A stretch of DNA of 64,000 bases, from positions 3,138,001 through 3,202,000 of the forward strand of contig NZ_JAJOMX010000001.1 of NCBI RefSeq assembly GCF_024699925.1, read 5' to 3'. The position numbers were made by a program, and so were the translations under genes. Within the stretch, counting starts at the first letter, position 1. Each line of letters opens with the position of its first letter. Origin of the DNA: Mesorhizobium sp. J428 (GTDB lineage: Bacteria > Pseudomonadota > Alphaproteobacteria > Rhizobiales > Rhizobiaceae). The notes below the pieces were generated by a model. It made no database searches and had not been told where the DNA came from. It saw nothing but the letters and a program-made list of their open reading frames with translations. Positions 1-9,121 of the stretch are shown piece after piece.

Positions 1-297
1 CTGATCTGCGACGAGCCGACATCGGCGCTCGACGTATCGATCCAGGCGCAGATCCTCAACCTGATGAAGGACCTGCAGGAAAGGCTCGGCCTGACCATCC
101 TGTTCATCAGCCACGACCTGCCGGTGGTGCGCCAGATGTGCGACCGCGTCGCCGTCCTGCAAGGTGGCGAACTGCGCGAGGTCGCCCCGACGGAGCAGCT
201 GTTCACCAGGCCGCAGCATCCTTATGTCCAGCGGCTTCTGTCGCTCATTCCGGCCATGCCTGCGATGGCGGCAATCGACGACGCGCTCCCTGCCTGA
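1..297 (+). CDS. Peptide/opine-type ABC transporter ATP-binding protein, C-terminal part
   Basis: The reading frame is open from base 1, so the N-terminus with Walker A lies outside the window. What remains is the end of an ABC ATPase: Walker B ([13 protein letters not shown]), the D-loop, the H-loop (FISHDL) and a C-terminal tail with QHPYVQRLL. That tail is typical of the DppD/DppF/OppD/OppF group, whose oligopeptide-binding C-terminal motif follows the nucleotide-binding domain. It would energise import of peptides, opines or similar compounds at the inner membrane. Substrate cannot be told from this fragment. It ends only about 90 bases before a thiolase fragment, so the right edge of this operon looks rearranged. 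Confidence 0.9.
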   Translation: MICDEPTSALDVSIQAQILNLMKDLQERLGLTILFISHDLPVVRQMCDRVAVLQGGELREVAPTEQLFTRPQHPYVQRLLSLIPAMPAMAAIDDALPA

Positions 298-384
298 CGC
301 CATCGCCTCTCGTGTGCGACCTTCGGGGGAGACAGCAACCGAGGCCCGAGGCCCCGCAGCATCCAGGCTGCCGATTTCCTCGCG

Positions 385-639
385 CTTGACTGGCTGACGG
401 TCGGTTCGGCGGCGGACGGCGACAACACCTATGGCGGCCAGGTCGTGACCAATCCGTCGGGCGGTCTCCTGTCCAAGGGCCATCCGCTCGGCGCGACGGG
501 TCTCGCCCAGTGCTACGAGCTGACCAACCAGCTCCGCGGTACCGCCGGTCCGACGCAGGTCGACAGCGCGCGCACGGCGCTTCAGCACAATCTCGGCCTC
601 GGCGGCGCCTGCGTCGTCACCCTCTACCAGGCGCAGTGA
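385..639 (+). pseudogene. Thiolase (SCP2-like acetyl-CoA acyltransferase) C-terminal remnant
   Basis: About 80 codons encode the last part of a thiolase: [26 protein letters not shown] with the conserved catalytic histidine, then [17 protein letters not shown] just before the stop. This ending matches the SCP2/lipid-transfer thiolase group. Roughly 300 upstream residues, including the nucleophilic cysteine domain, are absent; bases before about 385 do not resemble thiolase and no good start or ribosome site precedes the match. I read it as a stump left by a deletion or recombination next to the ABC ATPase gene. No insertion sequence is visible at the junction. Confidence 0.75.
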
Positions 640-1023
640 GGCGGCCGGGGCGAGCCATCGGCACAGGCCGGTGTGATCGCGACGATCTCGCCCATTCACA
701 TCACCGTCATCCCGTGGTGCGAGATGACCAGGTAGAAAATGCGGAGCTGCGCCTGCAGTGCCCGCATCGGCTTAATACCTGCGCCCGCGCGCGCCGCCGC
801 CGGGCGTATGAGGCGCAGTTCCGGAACGAAGAGATGACCAGCCGCATCGGCCAGCGCGCCATCGTCGACGCGCTTATCGCCGGCCTTCCCCTCACCGACA
901 ACGAAAGCGCAATGGATACGATCGCGAAGACCTTCGAGGTGCTGTCGATCAGCGCTTCTGAATTTTCGGCGGTGGCCTTCGGGCCGGACTTTGGATAATG
1001 GCGGGGCAATTCGTGGAGATCGG
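640..1023. other. Gene-free stretch with an unassigned open frame
   Basis: This 384-base stretch separates the thiolase stump from the next ABC ATPase. A plus-strand frame is open across most of it and ends at 998; from an ATG at 834 it would encode 54 residues, including DALIAGLPLTDNESAMD. The longer frame upstream of that ATG is arginine-rich and reads like a shadow. I do not recognise the product and see no clear ribosome site. It may be degenerate remains of whatever was lost with the thiolase N-terminus. Confidence 0.4.
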
Positions 1024-2064
1024 ATGACCCATATCGCCCTGCAACAGGTGTCGCGCCGCTACGGCGCAGTTCAGGCCGTAGACGGTGTGTCGCTCGATTT
1101 TCCGGGCGGTTCCTTCACTGCCTTGCTCGGCCCGTCCGGCTGCGGCAAGTCCACCCTGCTCAGGCTGATCGCCGGATTCGAGGCACCCGACGCCGGCACA
1201 ATCTGTTTCGGCGATCAGATCGTAGCCGAGGCCGGGCGACAGGTTCCACCCGAGAAGCGCGGGGTGGGCATCGTCTTCCAGTCCTACGCGCTGTGGCCGC
1301 ACATGGACGTCGCGGGCAACGTCGCCTATCCGCTGAAGACCCGCGGCGTCGAACGACAGGCCGTCGAGAAACGGGTGGCCGAGGTGCTCTCCGTCGTCGG
1401 GCTCGAAGGTTACGGCGCCCGCAAGGTCGACGAACTGTCGGGCGGCCAGCGGCAGCGCGTCGCGCTCGCCCGCTGCCTCGTCGCCGACACCGGCATCATC
1501 CTGTTCGACGAGCCGCTGGCCAATCTCGATATGCATCTGCGCGCCACGATGGTCGACGTCTTCCGCGAGATCCATCGGCGCACGCGTGCGACGATTGTCT
1601 ACGTCACTCACGACCAGGCGGAGGCGCTGGCGCTGGCCGACCGCGTCGCTGTGCTCGACCGTGGCCGGTTGCTGCAGGTCGCGCATCCGTCTCAGGTCTA
1701 CCGGTCACCGGCGGACGCGACCGTCGCCGGTTTTGTCGGGCGAGGCGCGATTGTCCGCGCGGAGGCGGTCGAACAGGGCGACGGCGCGGTGACGGTGAAC
1801 GTCGATGGCGTCCAGTTTCCGGCGCGCGGCGATCGTCCCGCAAATGGCTCCATCCGGGTCCTGTTGCGTCCGGAGGCATTGAAGCCGGCCGATACGGGCC
1901 TGCCGGCCGTCGTCACGTCGACGATCTATCGCGGGCCCGTCCACGAAGTGCGATTGGCGCTCGGGACCGGCGAGGAGATCGCGCTCGACGCGCCCCATCC
2001 TCCCGCGGTCGGAGAGCGGATCCATGTCGCCATCTCGGATGCTTGGATTATCCCGGAGGGCTGA
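1024..2064 (+). CDS. FbpC/PotA-type ABC transporter ATP-binding protein
   Basis: This 346-residue protein has Walker A GPSGCGKST, Q-loop FQSYALWPHM, signature LSGGQRQRVALARCL, Walker B ILFDEPLANLD and H-loop VTHD, followed by a C-terminal TOBE-like domain from about residue 245. That is the layout of ATPases serving FbpABC/AfuABC/spermidine-type importers. The ATG at 1024 is preferred because GGAG lies at 1014-1017; an upstream in-frame TTG at 991 lacks such a site. It converges tail to tail with the fused permease at 2065 with no bases between the stop codons. With that permease and the binding protein at 3897-4868 it makes a full importer, although it is on the opposite strand from its likely partners. 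Confidence 0.92.
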   Translation: MTHIALQQVSRRYGAVQAVDGVSLDFPGGSFTALLGPSGCGKSTLLRLIAGFEAPDAGTICFGDQIVAEAGRQVPPEKRGVGIVFQSYALWPHMDVAGNVAYPLKTRGVERQAVEKRVAEVLSVVGLEGYGARKVDELSGGQRQRVALARCLVADTGIILFDEPLANLDMHLRATMVDVFREIHRRTRATIVYVTHDQAEALALADRVAVLDRGRLLQVAHPSQVYRSPADATVAGFVGRGAIVRAEAVEQGDGAVTVNVDGVQFPARGDRPANGSIRVLLRPEALKPADTGLPAVVTSTIYRGPVHEVRLALGTGEEIALDAPHPPAVGERIHVAISDAWIIPEG

Positions 2065-3798
2065 TCACCGCCAGGGCAGCACGCCGGCGGGCAGTCGTCC
2101 GGAAAGGCGGTCGAGCAGGCCGAGGATCAGCACGACCGCAACGATGGTGGACACCGCGATCGCCGCGGCGTGCGCGGCGAGCCCCGCCTCTTCGAGACTG
2201 AAGAGGATGACCCCCAGCGTCTCGTTGCCGCCGGACCAGAGCAGTGCCGATACTGTCAGCTCGTTGAACGCGCCCATGAACACGAGCAGCGCCCCGGCCA
2301 CCGTGGCAGGGGCGACGAGCGGCGCGGTGATTGTCCACATGCGCCGCAGGGCGCCGGCGCCGGCTGCTGCCGCGGCCTCGTCCAGGTCGCGCGGGATCTG
2401 CCGGATCGCCGTGGCGACGGGGCGCGCGGCGAAGGTCGCGAAGCGCATCAGATAGGCGACGAGGATGATCCACGCCGTGGCGTAGAGGCTGCCGATCAAA
2501 GGCAGCGGGCGCAGGAACAGCAGGATGCAGGCGATGGCCAGCGTGATGCCCGGTACGGCATAGGGCAGTTCGAGAGCGGCCTGCGCGCCACGTCGCCATC
2601 TCGCGCCGAAACGGTCGAGCGCGAGTGCGAACGGGATCACTCCGGCGGCGAGGATGACGGCGGCTGAGGCCGACAGCAACGTCGAATTGCGGAACGCCCG
2701 CATTGTCGCAGCCTGTCGCGTCAGAACTTCCGTAAAATTTGCCAGCGTCGCCGTCTCGAAGGTTAGCGTCACCCCGAAGGACGGGACCAATGCCGTTGAG
2801 ACCAGCGCCAGCGCCGGCAGCACGACCATCAGCAGGATCGCCGTCCAGGCGAGCGCTGTGAGCGGCCAGCACCAGCGACCGAGCGGCAAGCGCGCCGGCA
2901 GCCCCCCAGAATAGCGCCCCGCGTCCCGCGTGGCCAATGCCTGCATGGCGACACCGGTCAGCGCCAGCGCGGCGATCACCACCGAAAGGCTCGCCATCTG
3001 CGGCAGCACGCCTGGCCCGAAGCTGGACATCTGCCGGTAAATCAGCGTCGGCAGGGTCAGATAGTTCACCGGCAGGCCGAGCAGGGCAGGGATGCCGAAA
3101 TTGCCGACCCCAGAGACGAAGGCCAGCGCGGACGCCGCAAGCAGATAGGGCCGCATCAGCGGTTGGACGATCGTCAGGAGCAGGTGCGATGTCGAAGCGC
3201 CGGCCGCATGCGCGGCCTCGACGAAGTCGCGCGGAATGCGCGCCAGTCCGACCCGCAGCGTCACGAAGACGATCGGTGCATGCTGGACGCCGTAGAGCAG
3301 GATGATGCCCTCGCGGCCGATGACGGGATTGGGCGTGCCGGGCGGCGGCGCGATGCCGAGCGCATTGAGCAACGCGCTCGACGGGCCGAACAAGTGCAGC
3401 CAAGACAGCGCCGTCACCTGCGGCGCGATCATCAGCGGCAGGAGCAGGAGAAAGCCGAGCGTCCGCCGTCCCGGCATGTCCGTCAGCGCCACGGCGAGCG
3501 CGAACGGCGCTCCGATCGCGATTGCCAGCACGGCGCCGAAGAAGGCCGTGTCAAGCGTGTGCCAGGTCGCCCTGAGCGCTGTCGTCGTGGTGATCCGGCC
3601 GGCGAAGGCGGCGAGGTCGAGCTCCCAACCCGGCGCGATCGCGGCGAGCAGGAGCCGGCCGATCGGCAGCAGGCTGAGCAGGCCGACGACGGCGGCGACC
3701 CAGCAGATGGCGGCGAGGCGGCCCGGCCTTAGCCATGTCGCCCGTATCGCGCCGGGGCTGCGCTGCCCGGCGATGTCGACTGTATGGATCGATGCCAA
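2065..3798 (-). CDS. FbpB-type fused ABC permease
   Basis: At 577 residues this is about twice the size of a single ABC permease and contains two fused six-helix permease domains. Each has an EAA loop that contacts the ATPase: EAAHAAGASTSHLL in the first half and EAAAAAGAGALRRM in the second. Fused permeases of this kind occur in Fe(III), phosphonate and sugar-phosphate (FbpB/AfuB) importers. It acts in the inner membrane. It lies about 100 bases downstream of the binding protein gene on the same strand, so the two are probably co-transcribed, while the ATPase gene converges on it. Confidence 0.92.
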   Translation of the reverse strand: MASIHTVDIAGQRSPGAIRATWLRPGRLAAICWVAAVVGLLSLLPIGRLLLAAIAPGWELDLAAFAGRITTTTALRATWHTLDTAFFGAVLAIAIGAPFALAVALTDMPGRRTLGFLLLLPLMIAPQVTALSWLHLFGPSSALLNALGIAPPPGTPNPVIGREGIILLYGVQHAPIVFVTLRVGLARIPRDFVEAAHAAGASTSHLLLTIVQPLMRPYLLAASALAFVSGVGNFGIPALLGLPVNYLTLPTLIYRQMSSFGPGVLPQMASLSVVIAALALTGVAMQALATRDAGRYSGGLPARLPLGRWCWPLTALAWTAILLMVVLPALALVSTALVPSFGVTLTFETATLANFTEVLTRQAATMRAFRNSTLLSASAAVILAAGVIPFALALDRFGARWRRGAQAALELPYAVPGITLAIACILLFLRPLPLIGSLYATAWIILVAYLMRFATFAARPVATAIRQIPRDLDEAAAAAGAGALRRMWTITAPLVAPATVAGALLVFMGAFNELTVSALLWSGGNETLGVILFSLEEAGLAAHAAAIAVSTIVAVVLILGLLDRLSGRLPAGVLPWR

Positions 3799-3896
3799 AC
3801 GGAGAGATGTCCTCTGAAAAGCCGTCTGGGAGCGCCGAGCCCGGCAGGTGCTAAATTGCCCCGCCGGACCGCGTTCGCAAATCTCCGGACAGGCCC

Positions 3897-4868
3897 TTAC
3901 TGGCCCATCACTTCGGAGAATTTTTCCTTATTGGCCGCATCGTTGGCAAGGGTCGCGGCCGCGTCGTAGCCGAGAACCTTGATCGCCGAGCGCTCGGGAT
4001 AGCCGGCGGGCAGGCCGGCGCTGGCGAGCGCCGGGATATAACCCTGCGACACGGCGAGCTTCTGGCCTTCCTCGGAGAGGATGAAGTCGATGAAGGCTTT
4101 CGCCGCCTCGACGTTCTTCGCCGTGGACAGGATCGCGACGGGCTCGGTAACCGCCGACACACCTTCTTTCGGGAAGACGAACTCGACGGGCGCACCCTTC
4201 GCCTTCTCGCGCATCGGCATGTAGTCGACGATCATGCCGAAGAGCTTGTCGCCGCCTGACACGGCCTTGAGCACGTCGCCATTGCCGCCGGCCGCCACCG
4301 CGCCGTTCTCGGCGAGCTGCTTGTAGAAGTCCCAGCCTCCGGCGAGGTTGCCGGTGAGCGTGACGGTATGGATCATCGCCGCGCCCGAGGTCAGCGGGCT
4401 CGGCATCGCGATCAGGTTCTTCGCCTCGGTCCTGGCGAGGTCTTCCCAGCTCGCCGGCACGAACGGGGCCTTGGTGTTGTAGACGATGCCGGTGGTGATC
4501 AGCTTGGTGGAGAAGTAGGTCTTGTCCTTGTCCATCAGGCCGGCGTCGAACGCAGCGACGTTAGCCTCGGGATAGGCCATGAGGCGGCCTTGGGCCTTGA
4601 GCCCTTCCATCGTCACCACGTCGGCAATCAGCAGCACGTCAGGCTGAGGCTGTCCGGCCTCGATCTCCGCCTGCAGCTTGGAGAGGATCTTCGGGGTTCC
4701 GTCGCGCACCCACTCCACGGTCACGCCCGGATTCTTGGCCATGAAGGCATCTGCCGTCTGCTGGGCGTCGGTGTTCGGCTGGCTCGTATAGAGAACCAGC
4801 TTGCCCTCGGCGGCCGAGGCCTGGGCGACGCCTGTGGCGAGAAGCAGGGCGGAAAGCAGGATGCGCAT
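3897..4868 (-). CDS. FbpA/AfuA-like periplasmic substrate-binding protein
   Basis: This 323-residue protein starts with a cleavable signal peptide (MRILLSALLLATGVAQASAA) and continues LVLYTSQPNTD, the usual first strand of family 1 solute-binding proteins related to FbpA and AfuA. It captures ligand in the periplasm for the permease downstream. The family binds ferric ion, 2-aminoethylphosphonate or hexose phosphates. I see no clear paired-tyrosine iron motif, so the ligand stays open, and the phosphatase/phosphodiesterase genes nearby make an organophosphate attractive but unproven. It is first in a leftward operon starting at the shared intergenic region 4869-5085. Confidence 0.9.
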   Translation of the reverse strand: MRILLSALLLATGVAQASAAEGKLVLYTSQPNTDAQQTADAFMAKNPGVTVEWVRDGTPKILSKLQAEIEAGQPQPDVLLIADVVTMEGLKAQGRLMAYPEANVAAFDAGLMDKDKTYFSTKLITTGIVYNTKAPFVPASWEDLARTEAKNLIAMPSPLTSGAAMIHTVTLTGNLAGGWDFYKQLAENGAVAAGGNGDVLKAVSGGDKLFGMIVDYMPMREKAKGAPVEFVFPKEGVSAVTEPVAILSTAKNVEAAKAFIDFILSEEGQKLAVSQGYIPALASAGLPAGYPERSAIKVLGYDAAATLANDAANKEKFSEVMGQ

Positions 4869-4972
4869 TATGAACCTCGTTGGTGATGCCGGACGAGCCG
4901 ACAGCGACTTTTAGAAACCGCATCCCTACCCATTGCGATTGACGATTGCGTGACAGCCGCGCGGCCGGCCGC

Positions 4973-4984
4973 AGACACGTGTCT
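4973..4984. promoter_or_regulatory. Perfect palindrome in divergent promoter region (candidate LacI operator)
   Basis: AGACACGTGTCT is a perfect 12-base palindrome with a central CG, the usual centre of LacI-family operators. It sits in the middle of the 217-base region between two divergent importer operons. The rightward operon encodes a LacI-family regulator (9121-10191). Binding by that regulator is inference. Confidence 0.35.
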
Positions 4985-5085
4985 TCGCGAAGCGGCGATC
5001 GTCATCTGCCCGTTATGAAAGCCTCCTATCCCTGATCCCGCGGACGAGGTGGCTCCGCAGTTGCACAGCTGTGCAAGGGATTGGG

Positions 5086-6243
5086 ATGAAGGAAGAATCT
5101 TATCTACGGATCACCGATCTGTCGGCCGGATATGGCGCGACGCGGGTGCTGGAGACTGTGAGCCTCTCCATCCGCAAGGGCGAGTTCGTCGCCCTTCTCG
5201 GCTCGTCCGGCTGCGGCAAGACCACATTGCTGCGCGCCATCGCCGGCTTCGTCCGGCCTTCCTCAGGAACGGTCTCCGTTGCGGGCCGCGACGTCACTCG
5301 CCTGCCGCCCGACAGGCGCGGTATGGCGCTCGTCTTCCAGTCCTACGCGCTCTGGCCGCATATGACGGTCGCGCAGAACATCGGTTACGGCCTGAAGCTG
5401 AAGGGAATGCCACGCGAGGCGATCGCCCGCCGGGTCGGCGAACTCGAAGGCCTGCTCGGCCTGTCGGGGCTTGGCCAACGCAAGCCGGCGGCCCTGTCCG
5501 GCGGCCAGCGCCAGCGCGTGGCGCTGGGCAGGGCGCTCGCCATCGATCCGCAGATCCTGCTCCTCGACGAACCGCTGTCGAATCTCGATGCGCGCATCCG
5601 GCTCAAGGTGCGGCACGACATCAGCGCGCTGCAGAAGCGGCTGGGCATCACCGCCGTCCACGTGACGCACGATCGCGAGGAAGCGATGGTGATGGCCGAT
5701 CGCATCGTCATCATGGAGGCAGGCCGGATCGCCCAGCAGGGACGGCCGGAGGAGATCTACAACCGACCTGCCTCGTCCTTCGTCGCCGCCTTCATGGGCG
5801 CGGAGAACATGCTTCATCTCTCCGGCCACGTTGCCGATGGGTCAGCCTCGATCGAGGCCGGCCCAAACAACGATCCCGCCGTGCTGCAGCTGCATGGCCC
5901 CGCGCTGAGCAGCGGCACGTTCGAGGCTCGCTTCCGCGCCGAGGCCGCCGAACTCTTGCCCGACAGCCCCGTGTCCCGAAACAGCGATGGCTGCCTGCAT
6001 CTCTTCGGCCATGTCGAGGCGGTGAGCTATCCGGGCGGCACCTGGCGCCACTCCGTGCGGGTCGGACAGGACGATCTGCTCGTCGATTCCCGAACGCCGT
6101 TCGAGCGCGGCAGCGCCGTGCGGGTGCGCATCCCGGCCGACAAGCTCTTCCTTTTCAACGCGAATGGCGTCGTGAGCGCCTCGCACACCGGTTCCCTGCA
6201 CCACGGCCGGAAAGACCGGGTGCTGGAAGCAGCAGAGACATGA
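5086..6243 (+). CDS. FbpC-type ABC transporter ATP-binding protein (second importer)
   Basis: This 385-residue ATPase has Walker A GSSGCGKTT, FQSYALWPHM, signature LSGGQRQRVALGRAL, Walker B LLLDEPLSNLD and H-loop VTHD. A long C-terminal regulatory region from about residue 240 is TOBE-like. ATG 5086 has AAGGGA five bases upstream; a GTG at 5071 would add five residues. It is the first gene of a rightward operon that continues through a binding protein, two permeases, a LacI regulator, a phosphatase and a phosphoesterase. Its stop overlaps an ATG (6240) in frame with the next gene, a sign of translational coupling. Confidence 0.92.
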   Translation: MKEESYLRITDLSAGYGATRVLETVSLSIRKGEFVALLGSSGCGKTTLLRAIAGFVRPSSGTVSVAGRDVTRLPPDRRGMALVFQSYALWPHMTVAQNIGYGLKLKGMPREAIARRVGELEGLLGLSGLGQRKPAALSGGQRQRVALGRALAIDPQILLLDEPLSNLDARIRLKVRHDISALQKRLGITAVHVTHDREEAMVMADRIVIMEAGRIAQQGRPEEIYNRPASSFVAAFMGAENMLHLSGHVADGSASIEAGPNNDPAVLQLHGPALSSGTFEARFRAEAAELLPDSPVSRNSDGCLHLFGHVEAVSYPGGTWRHSVRVGQDDLLVDSRTPFERGSAVRVRIPADKLFLFNANGVVSASHTGSLHHGRKDRVLEAAET

Positions 6244-6263
6244 TCAAACGGAGACTTCTCCCC

Positions 6264-7400
6264 ATGAAGACAATCCTTCAGGCAGCGCTGGTTCTCGGCA
6301 TCGCGGCCTCCCCGGCCTCCGCCGCCGAACTCACCGTCATCACCGCCGGCGACCAGAACATGGTCGACTACATCAACGAATATCTCGGCCCACTCTTCGA
6401 ACAGCAGAACCCGGGCAACACGGTGCGTGTCGTCGGCACCGGCCCCGGCGATGCCGGCTCGCAGAAGATCGTCGAACGCTTCGAGGCGCAGAAGCAGGCC
6501 GGCGCGCAGACCTGGGACGTCGATGTCGCCGTCGCCCACGAGAAGTTCATCGGCCCGATGATCAAGGGCGACTATCTCGAGGCCTATCGCGACCGCATCT
6601 CCACCGGCAGGCTGGTGACCCGCGCCAATGCCGACATGGCCCTCGGCGCCCCGGTGAAGGGCTATGTGATGCCGATGTTCAACAGCCAGACCGCGATCGC
6701 CTACAATCCGGCGCTCGTGCCGAACCCGCCGAAGAGCTACGCCGAGATCGCCGAATGGGCGAAGGCCAATCCGAAGCAGTTCGGCTACAACGGCATCAAG
6801 GGCGGCGCATCGGGCGTCTCCTTCGTCATGGGCTGGATCTATGCCTTCGGCGACGGCGATGCCTCGAAGCTGATGAACGGCCCGTTCGAGGAAGCCGAGA
6901 CGAAGAAGTGGGACGCGGCCTTCGCCAGCCTGAAGGACTTCACCACCAATGCCACGCTGACGCCCGGCAACGCCGGCACGCTCGACCTCCTGTCGCGCGG
7001 CGAGATTGCGATGGGTCCGGTCTGGGTCGACATGTTCTACTCGTGGCAGGCCAACGGCCAGCTGCCGCCGGAGTTCAAGCTGGTTCTGCCGGCTCCCGGC
7101 ATGCCCGGCCAGCCCATGCACTACGTGATCCCGGCCAAAGCCCCGAACAAGGAGCTGGCCGAGAAGTTCGTCGAGCTGGCGACCAGCCCGAAGGTGCAGG
7201 CCGAAGGCATCGTCAAGCGCTTCAACTGGTATCCGGGCATCGACGCGCAATACGTCCAGCCCGAACTCGACGAGGCGACCTGGAACAAGCTGTTCACCGA
7301 CGTCAAGCCGGAAGACCTCGCCACCCACGGCAAGCCGTTCCCGATCGCGCCCTACAACAGTGCGATTCTCGAAGCCTACGAACGCCAGGCCACCAACTGA
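6264..7400 (+). CDS. Family 1 extracellular solute-binding protein (second importer)
   Basis: The product is 378 residues with a signal peptide ending ASPASAA. The start at 6264 is chosen because GGAG lies ten bases upstream and it opens directly into the signal peptide; an in-frame ATG at 6240 overlapping the previous stop would add eight charged residues. The mature protein begins ELTVITAGDQNMVDYI, as in family 1 binding proteins of Fe(III)/polyamine/organophosphate importers. It should deliver its ligand to the permease pair just downstream. A strong hairpin follows it, consistent with the usual excess of binding protein over membrane subunits. The ligand is not identifiable by eye. Confidence 0.9.
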   Translation: MKTILQAALVLGIAASPASAAELTVITAGDQNMVDYINEYLGPLFEQQNPGNTVRVVGTGPGDAGSQKIVERFEAQKQAGAQTWDVDVAVAHEKFIGPMIKGDYLEAYRDRISTGRLVTRANADMALGAPVKGYVMPMFNSQTAIAYNPALVPNPPKSYAEIAEWAKANPKQFGYNGIKGGASGVSFVMGWIYAFGDGDASKLMNGPFEEAETKKWDAAFASLKDFTTNATLTPGNAGTLDLLSRGEIAMGPVWVDMFYSWQANGQLPPEFKLVLPAPGMPGQPMHYVIPAKAPNKELAEKFVELATSPKVQAEGIVKRFNWYPGIDAQYVQPELDEATWNKLFTDVKPEDLATHGKPFPIAPYNSAILEAYERQATN

Positions 7401-7416
7401 GCCTGCATCCCCAATG

Positions 7417-7443
7417 GCGCCGCCCGGTTGGACCGGGCGGCGC
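7417..7443 (+). terminator. Intra-operon hairpin after the binding protein gene
   Basis: GCGCCGCCCGGT (7417-7428) pairs perfectly with ACCGGGCGGCGC (7432-7443) across a three-base loop. No T-run follows, so partial termination or 3' end protection of the upstream message is more likely than full termination. Its place between binding protein and permease genes is typical of such expression-tuning hairpins. Confidence 0.55.
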
Positions 7444-7459
7444 ATCCCATGGAACGCCC

Positions 7460-8281
7460 ATGCCGCCGCGCCTGCTCGGACTGCTACTCGTCCTGCCTGC
7501 CCTCGCCGTGATCGTGCTTCTCTTCGTGGTGCCGCTGGCCGCCTCGGTGATCGGCGCGTTCGAGCTTGAGGGCGGCTACGGGCTTGGCAATTTCACCAAG
7601 GCCTTCGAGCTCTACACCTCCGACGTCATCTTCACCGTGCTGATCGTCAGCCTGTCGACGGTCCTGATCGGCCTCTTCTCCGTCGCCATCGGCGGCTACC
7701 TGACGCTCGGCGAGAACCCGCGGGCAGTGGCGATCCTGCGCTGGCTCTACCGCTGGCCGATGTTCATTCCCTTCATCGTGGTCGGCCAGGTGCTGCGCAC
7801 CTTTCTCGCCAAGAACGGCCTGATGAACAACGTGCTGATCGGCGTCGGCATCATCACCCCGCTGCAGGCCGTGAGCCTGCTCGACTGGCGCGGCATCGTC
7901 ATCGCCTTCGTCTGGAAGCAGACGCCCTTCGTCACGCTGCTGGTGGCAGGCGCGATGGCCTCCGTCGACCGCGGCACGATCGAGGCGGCGCGCAACCTCG
8001 GCGCCTCGCGGCTGCGCATCCTCATCGAGATCCTGGTGCCGCAGGTGGCGACGACCGTGATGGTCGGGCTGGTCCTGTCCTTCGTCACCATGATGTCGGT
8101 GCTGTCCGTCCCGCTGATGATCAACGCGCAGTCGCCGACGATGATCACGGCCGACATCGCCTTCCGCATCAACGCATATGGCGACTACGGCGTCGCCAAC
8201 GCGCTGGGGCTGATCTCGCTGGTCGCGACGGCCTGCGTCGCCTGGTTCTATCTGCGCCAGAGCATGAGGGAGCGTTCATGA
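7460..8281 (+). CDS. ABC transporter permease (second importer, subunit 1)
   Basis: This 273-residue protein has about six hydrophobic segments, the first at MPPRLLGLLLVLPALAVIVL, and an EAA loop, EAARNLGASRLRILIEILVPQ, in the second half. It is a single-domain permease of the PotB/FbpB-N type and forms half of the membrane channel. The start at 7460 places the N-terminal membrane segment immediately. Its stop codon overlaps the ATG of the second permease (8278), so the two are translationally coupled. Confidence 0.9.
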   Translation: MPPRLLGLLLVLPALAVIVLLFVVPLAASVIGAFELEGGYGLGNFTKAFELYTSDVIFTVLIVSLSTVLIGLFSVAIGGYLTLGENPRAVAILRWLYRWPMFIPFIVVGQVLRTFLAKNGLMNNVLIGVGIITPLQAVSLLDWRGIVIAFVWKQTPFVTLLVAGAMASVDRGTIEAARNLGASRLRILIEILVPQVATTVMVGLVLSFVTMMSVLSVPLMINAQSPTMITADIAFRINAYGDYGVANALGLISLVATACVAWFYLRQSMRERS

Positions 8282-9121
8282 GTGCGGCGGCGGAAACCTC
8301 TGCCCGCATGCGGCAGTCGTCCATCGACCTGTGGTGGGTGCCGCGGGCGCTCGCGCTGGGACTGCTCGCCTTCATTATCTTCGGTCCGCTGACGAACCTC
8401 GTCCTGTGGACGGTCGCCGAGAAGTGGTGCTTTCCGCATGCGCTGCCGCTGGAATACGGTCTGGACTACTGGGGCGAGGTGTTCTCGTCGCGCGGCAACG
8501 CCATGGAGTCGCTGGGAAACAGCGTTTTCGTGGCGTCCATGACCGTCGTCGTCTCGCTGGCGCTCGCGGTTCCGGCGGGCTATGCACTGGCCCGGCTGAA
8601 ACTGCCGCTCAGGGGACTGATCCTGCTGGCCTTTCTGATCCCGCAGGCTTCCGAACCTGCCCGTCTACGTCAACATCGCGCGGCTGTTCTACCAGATCGG
8701 TCTCAACGGCACGATCGCAGGCGTGGTCCTCGTTCATGTCACGCACGGGCTGGTCTATGCGGTCTGGATCGCGACCGCCGCCTTCTCGGCGGTGGATACC
8801 GAACTCGAACAAGCCGCACGGTCCGTCGGTGCCGGTGCGATGCGCGCGTTTCGCGACATAACGCTGCCGCTCGCCGCACCTGGCCTGCTTGCCAGCGCCA
8901 TCTTCGTCTTCCTGGAATCGCTCGACGAGTTCACCGGCAGCTATTTCGTCGGCGCGCCCGACGTGAACATGCTGCCCCTCCTGCTCTACACCGCGGGGGC
9001 GGGGGGCAACTATCAGGTGGCGTCGATCACCGCGCTCTTGCTCCTGATCCCGTCGATCGGCTTCATGCTCGTCGTTGAACGCTTCCTGAAATCCGACGTG
9101 CTTTCGAAGGTCGGCCACTGA
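8278..9121 (+). pseudogene. ABC transporter permease, subunit 2, frameshifted
   Basis: The frame starting at 8278 encodes a normal PotC/FbpB-C type permease N-terminus through LLAFLIPQA (8649). The family-like continuation PNLPVYVNIARLFYQIGLNG is then found in the +2 frame and runs to 9121 with its EAA loop EQAARSVGAGAMRAFRDI. Around 8650 the sequence supplies one base where a three-base codon (probably for F, giving PQAFPNLP) is expected, so two bases are missing. Uncorrected, the first frame reads nonsense to 9078. Everything else in the operon is intact, so a sequencing error is as likely as a real loss. The end overlaps the LacI gene start by one base. Confidence 0.8.
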
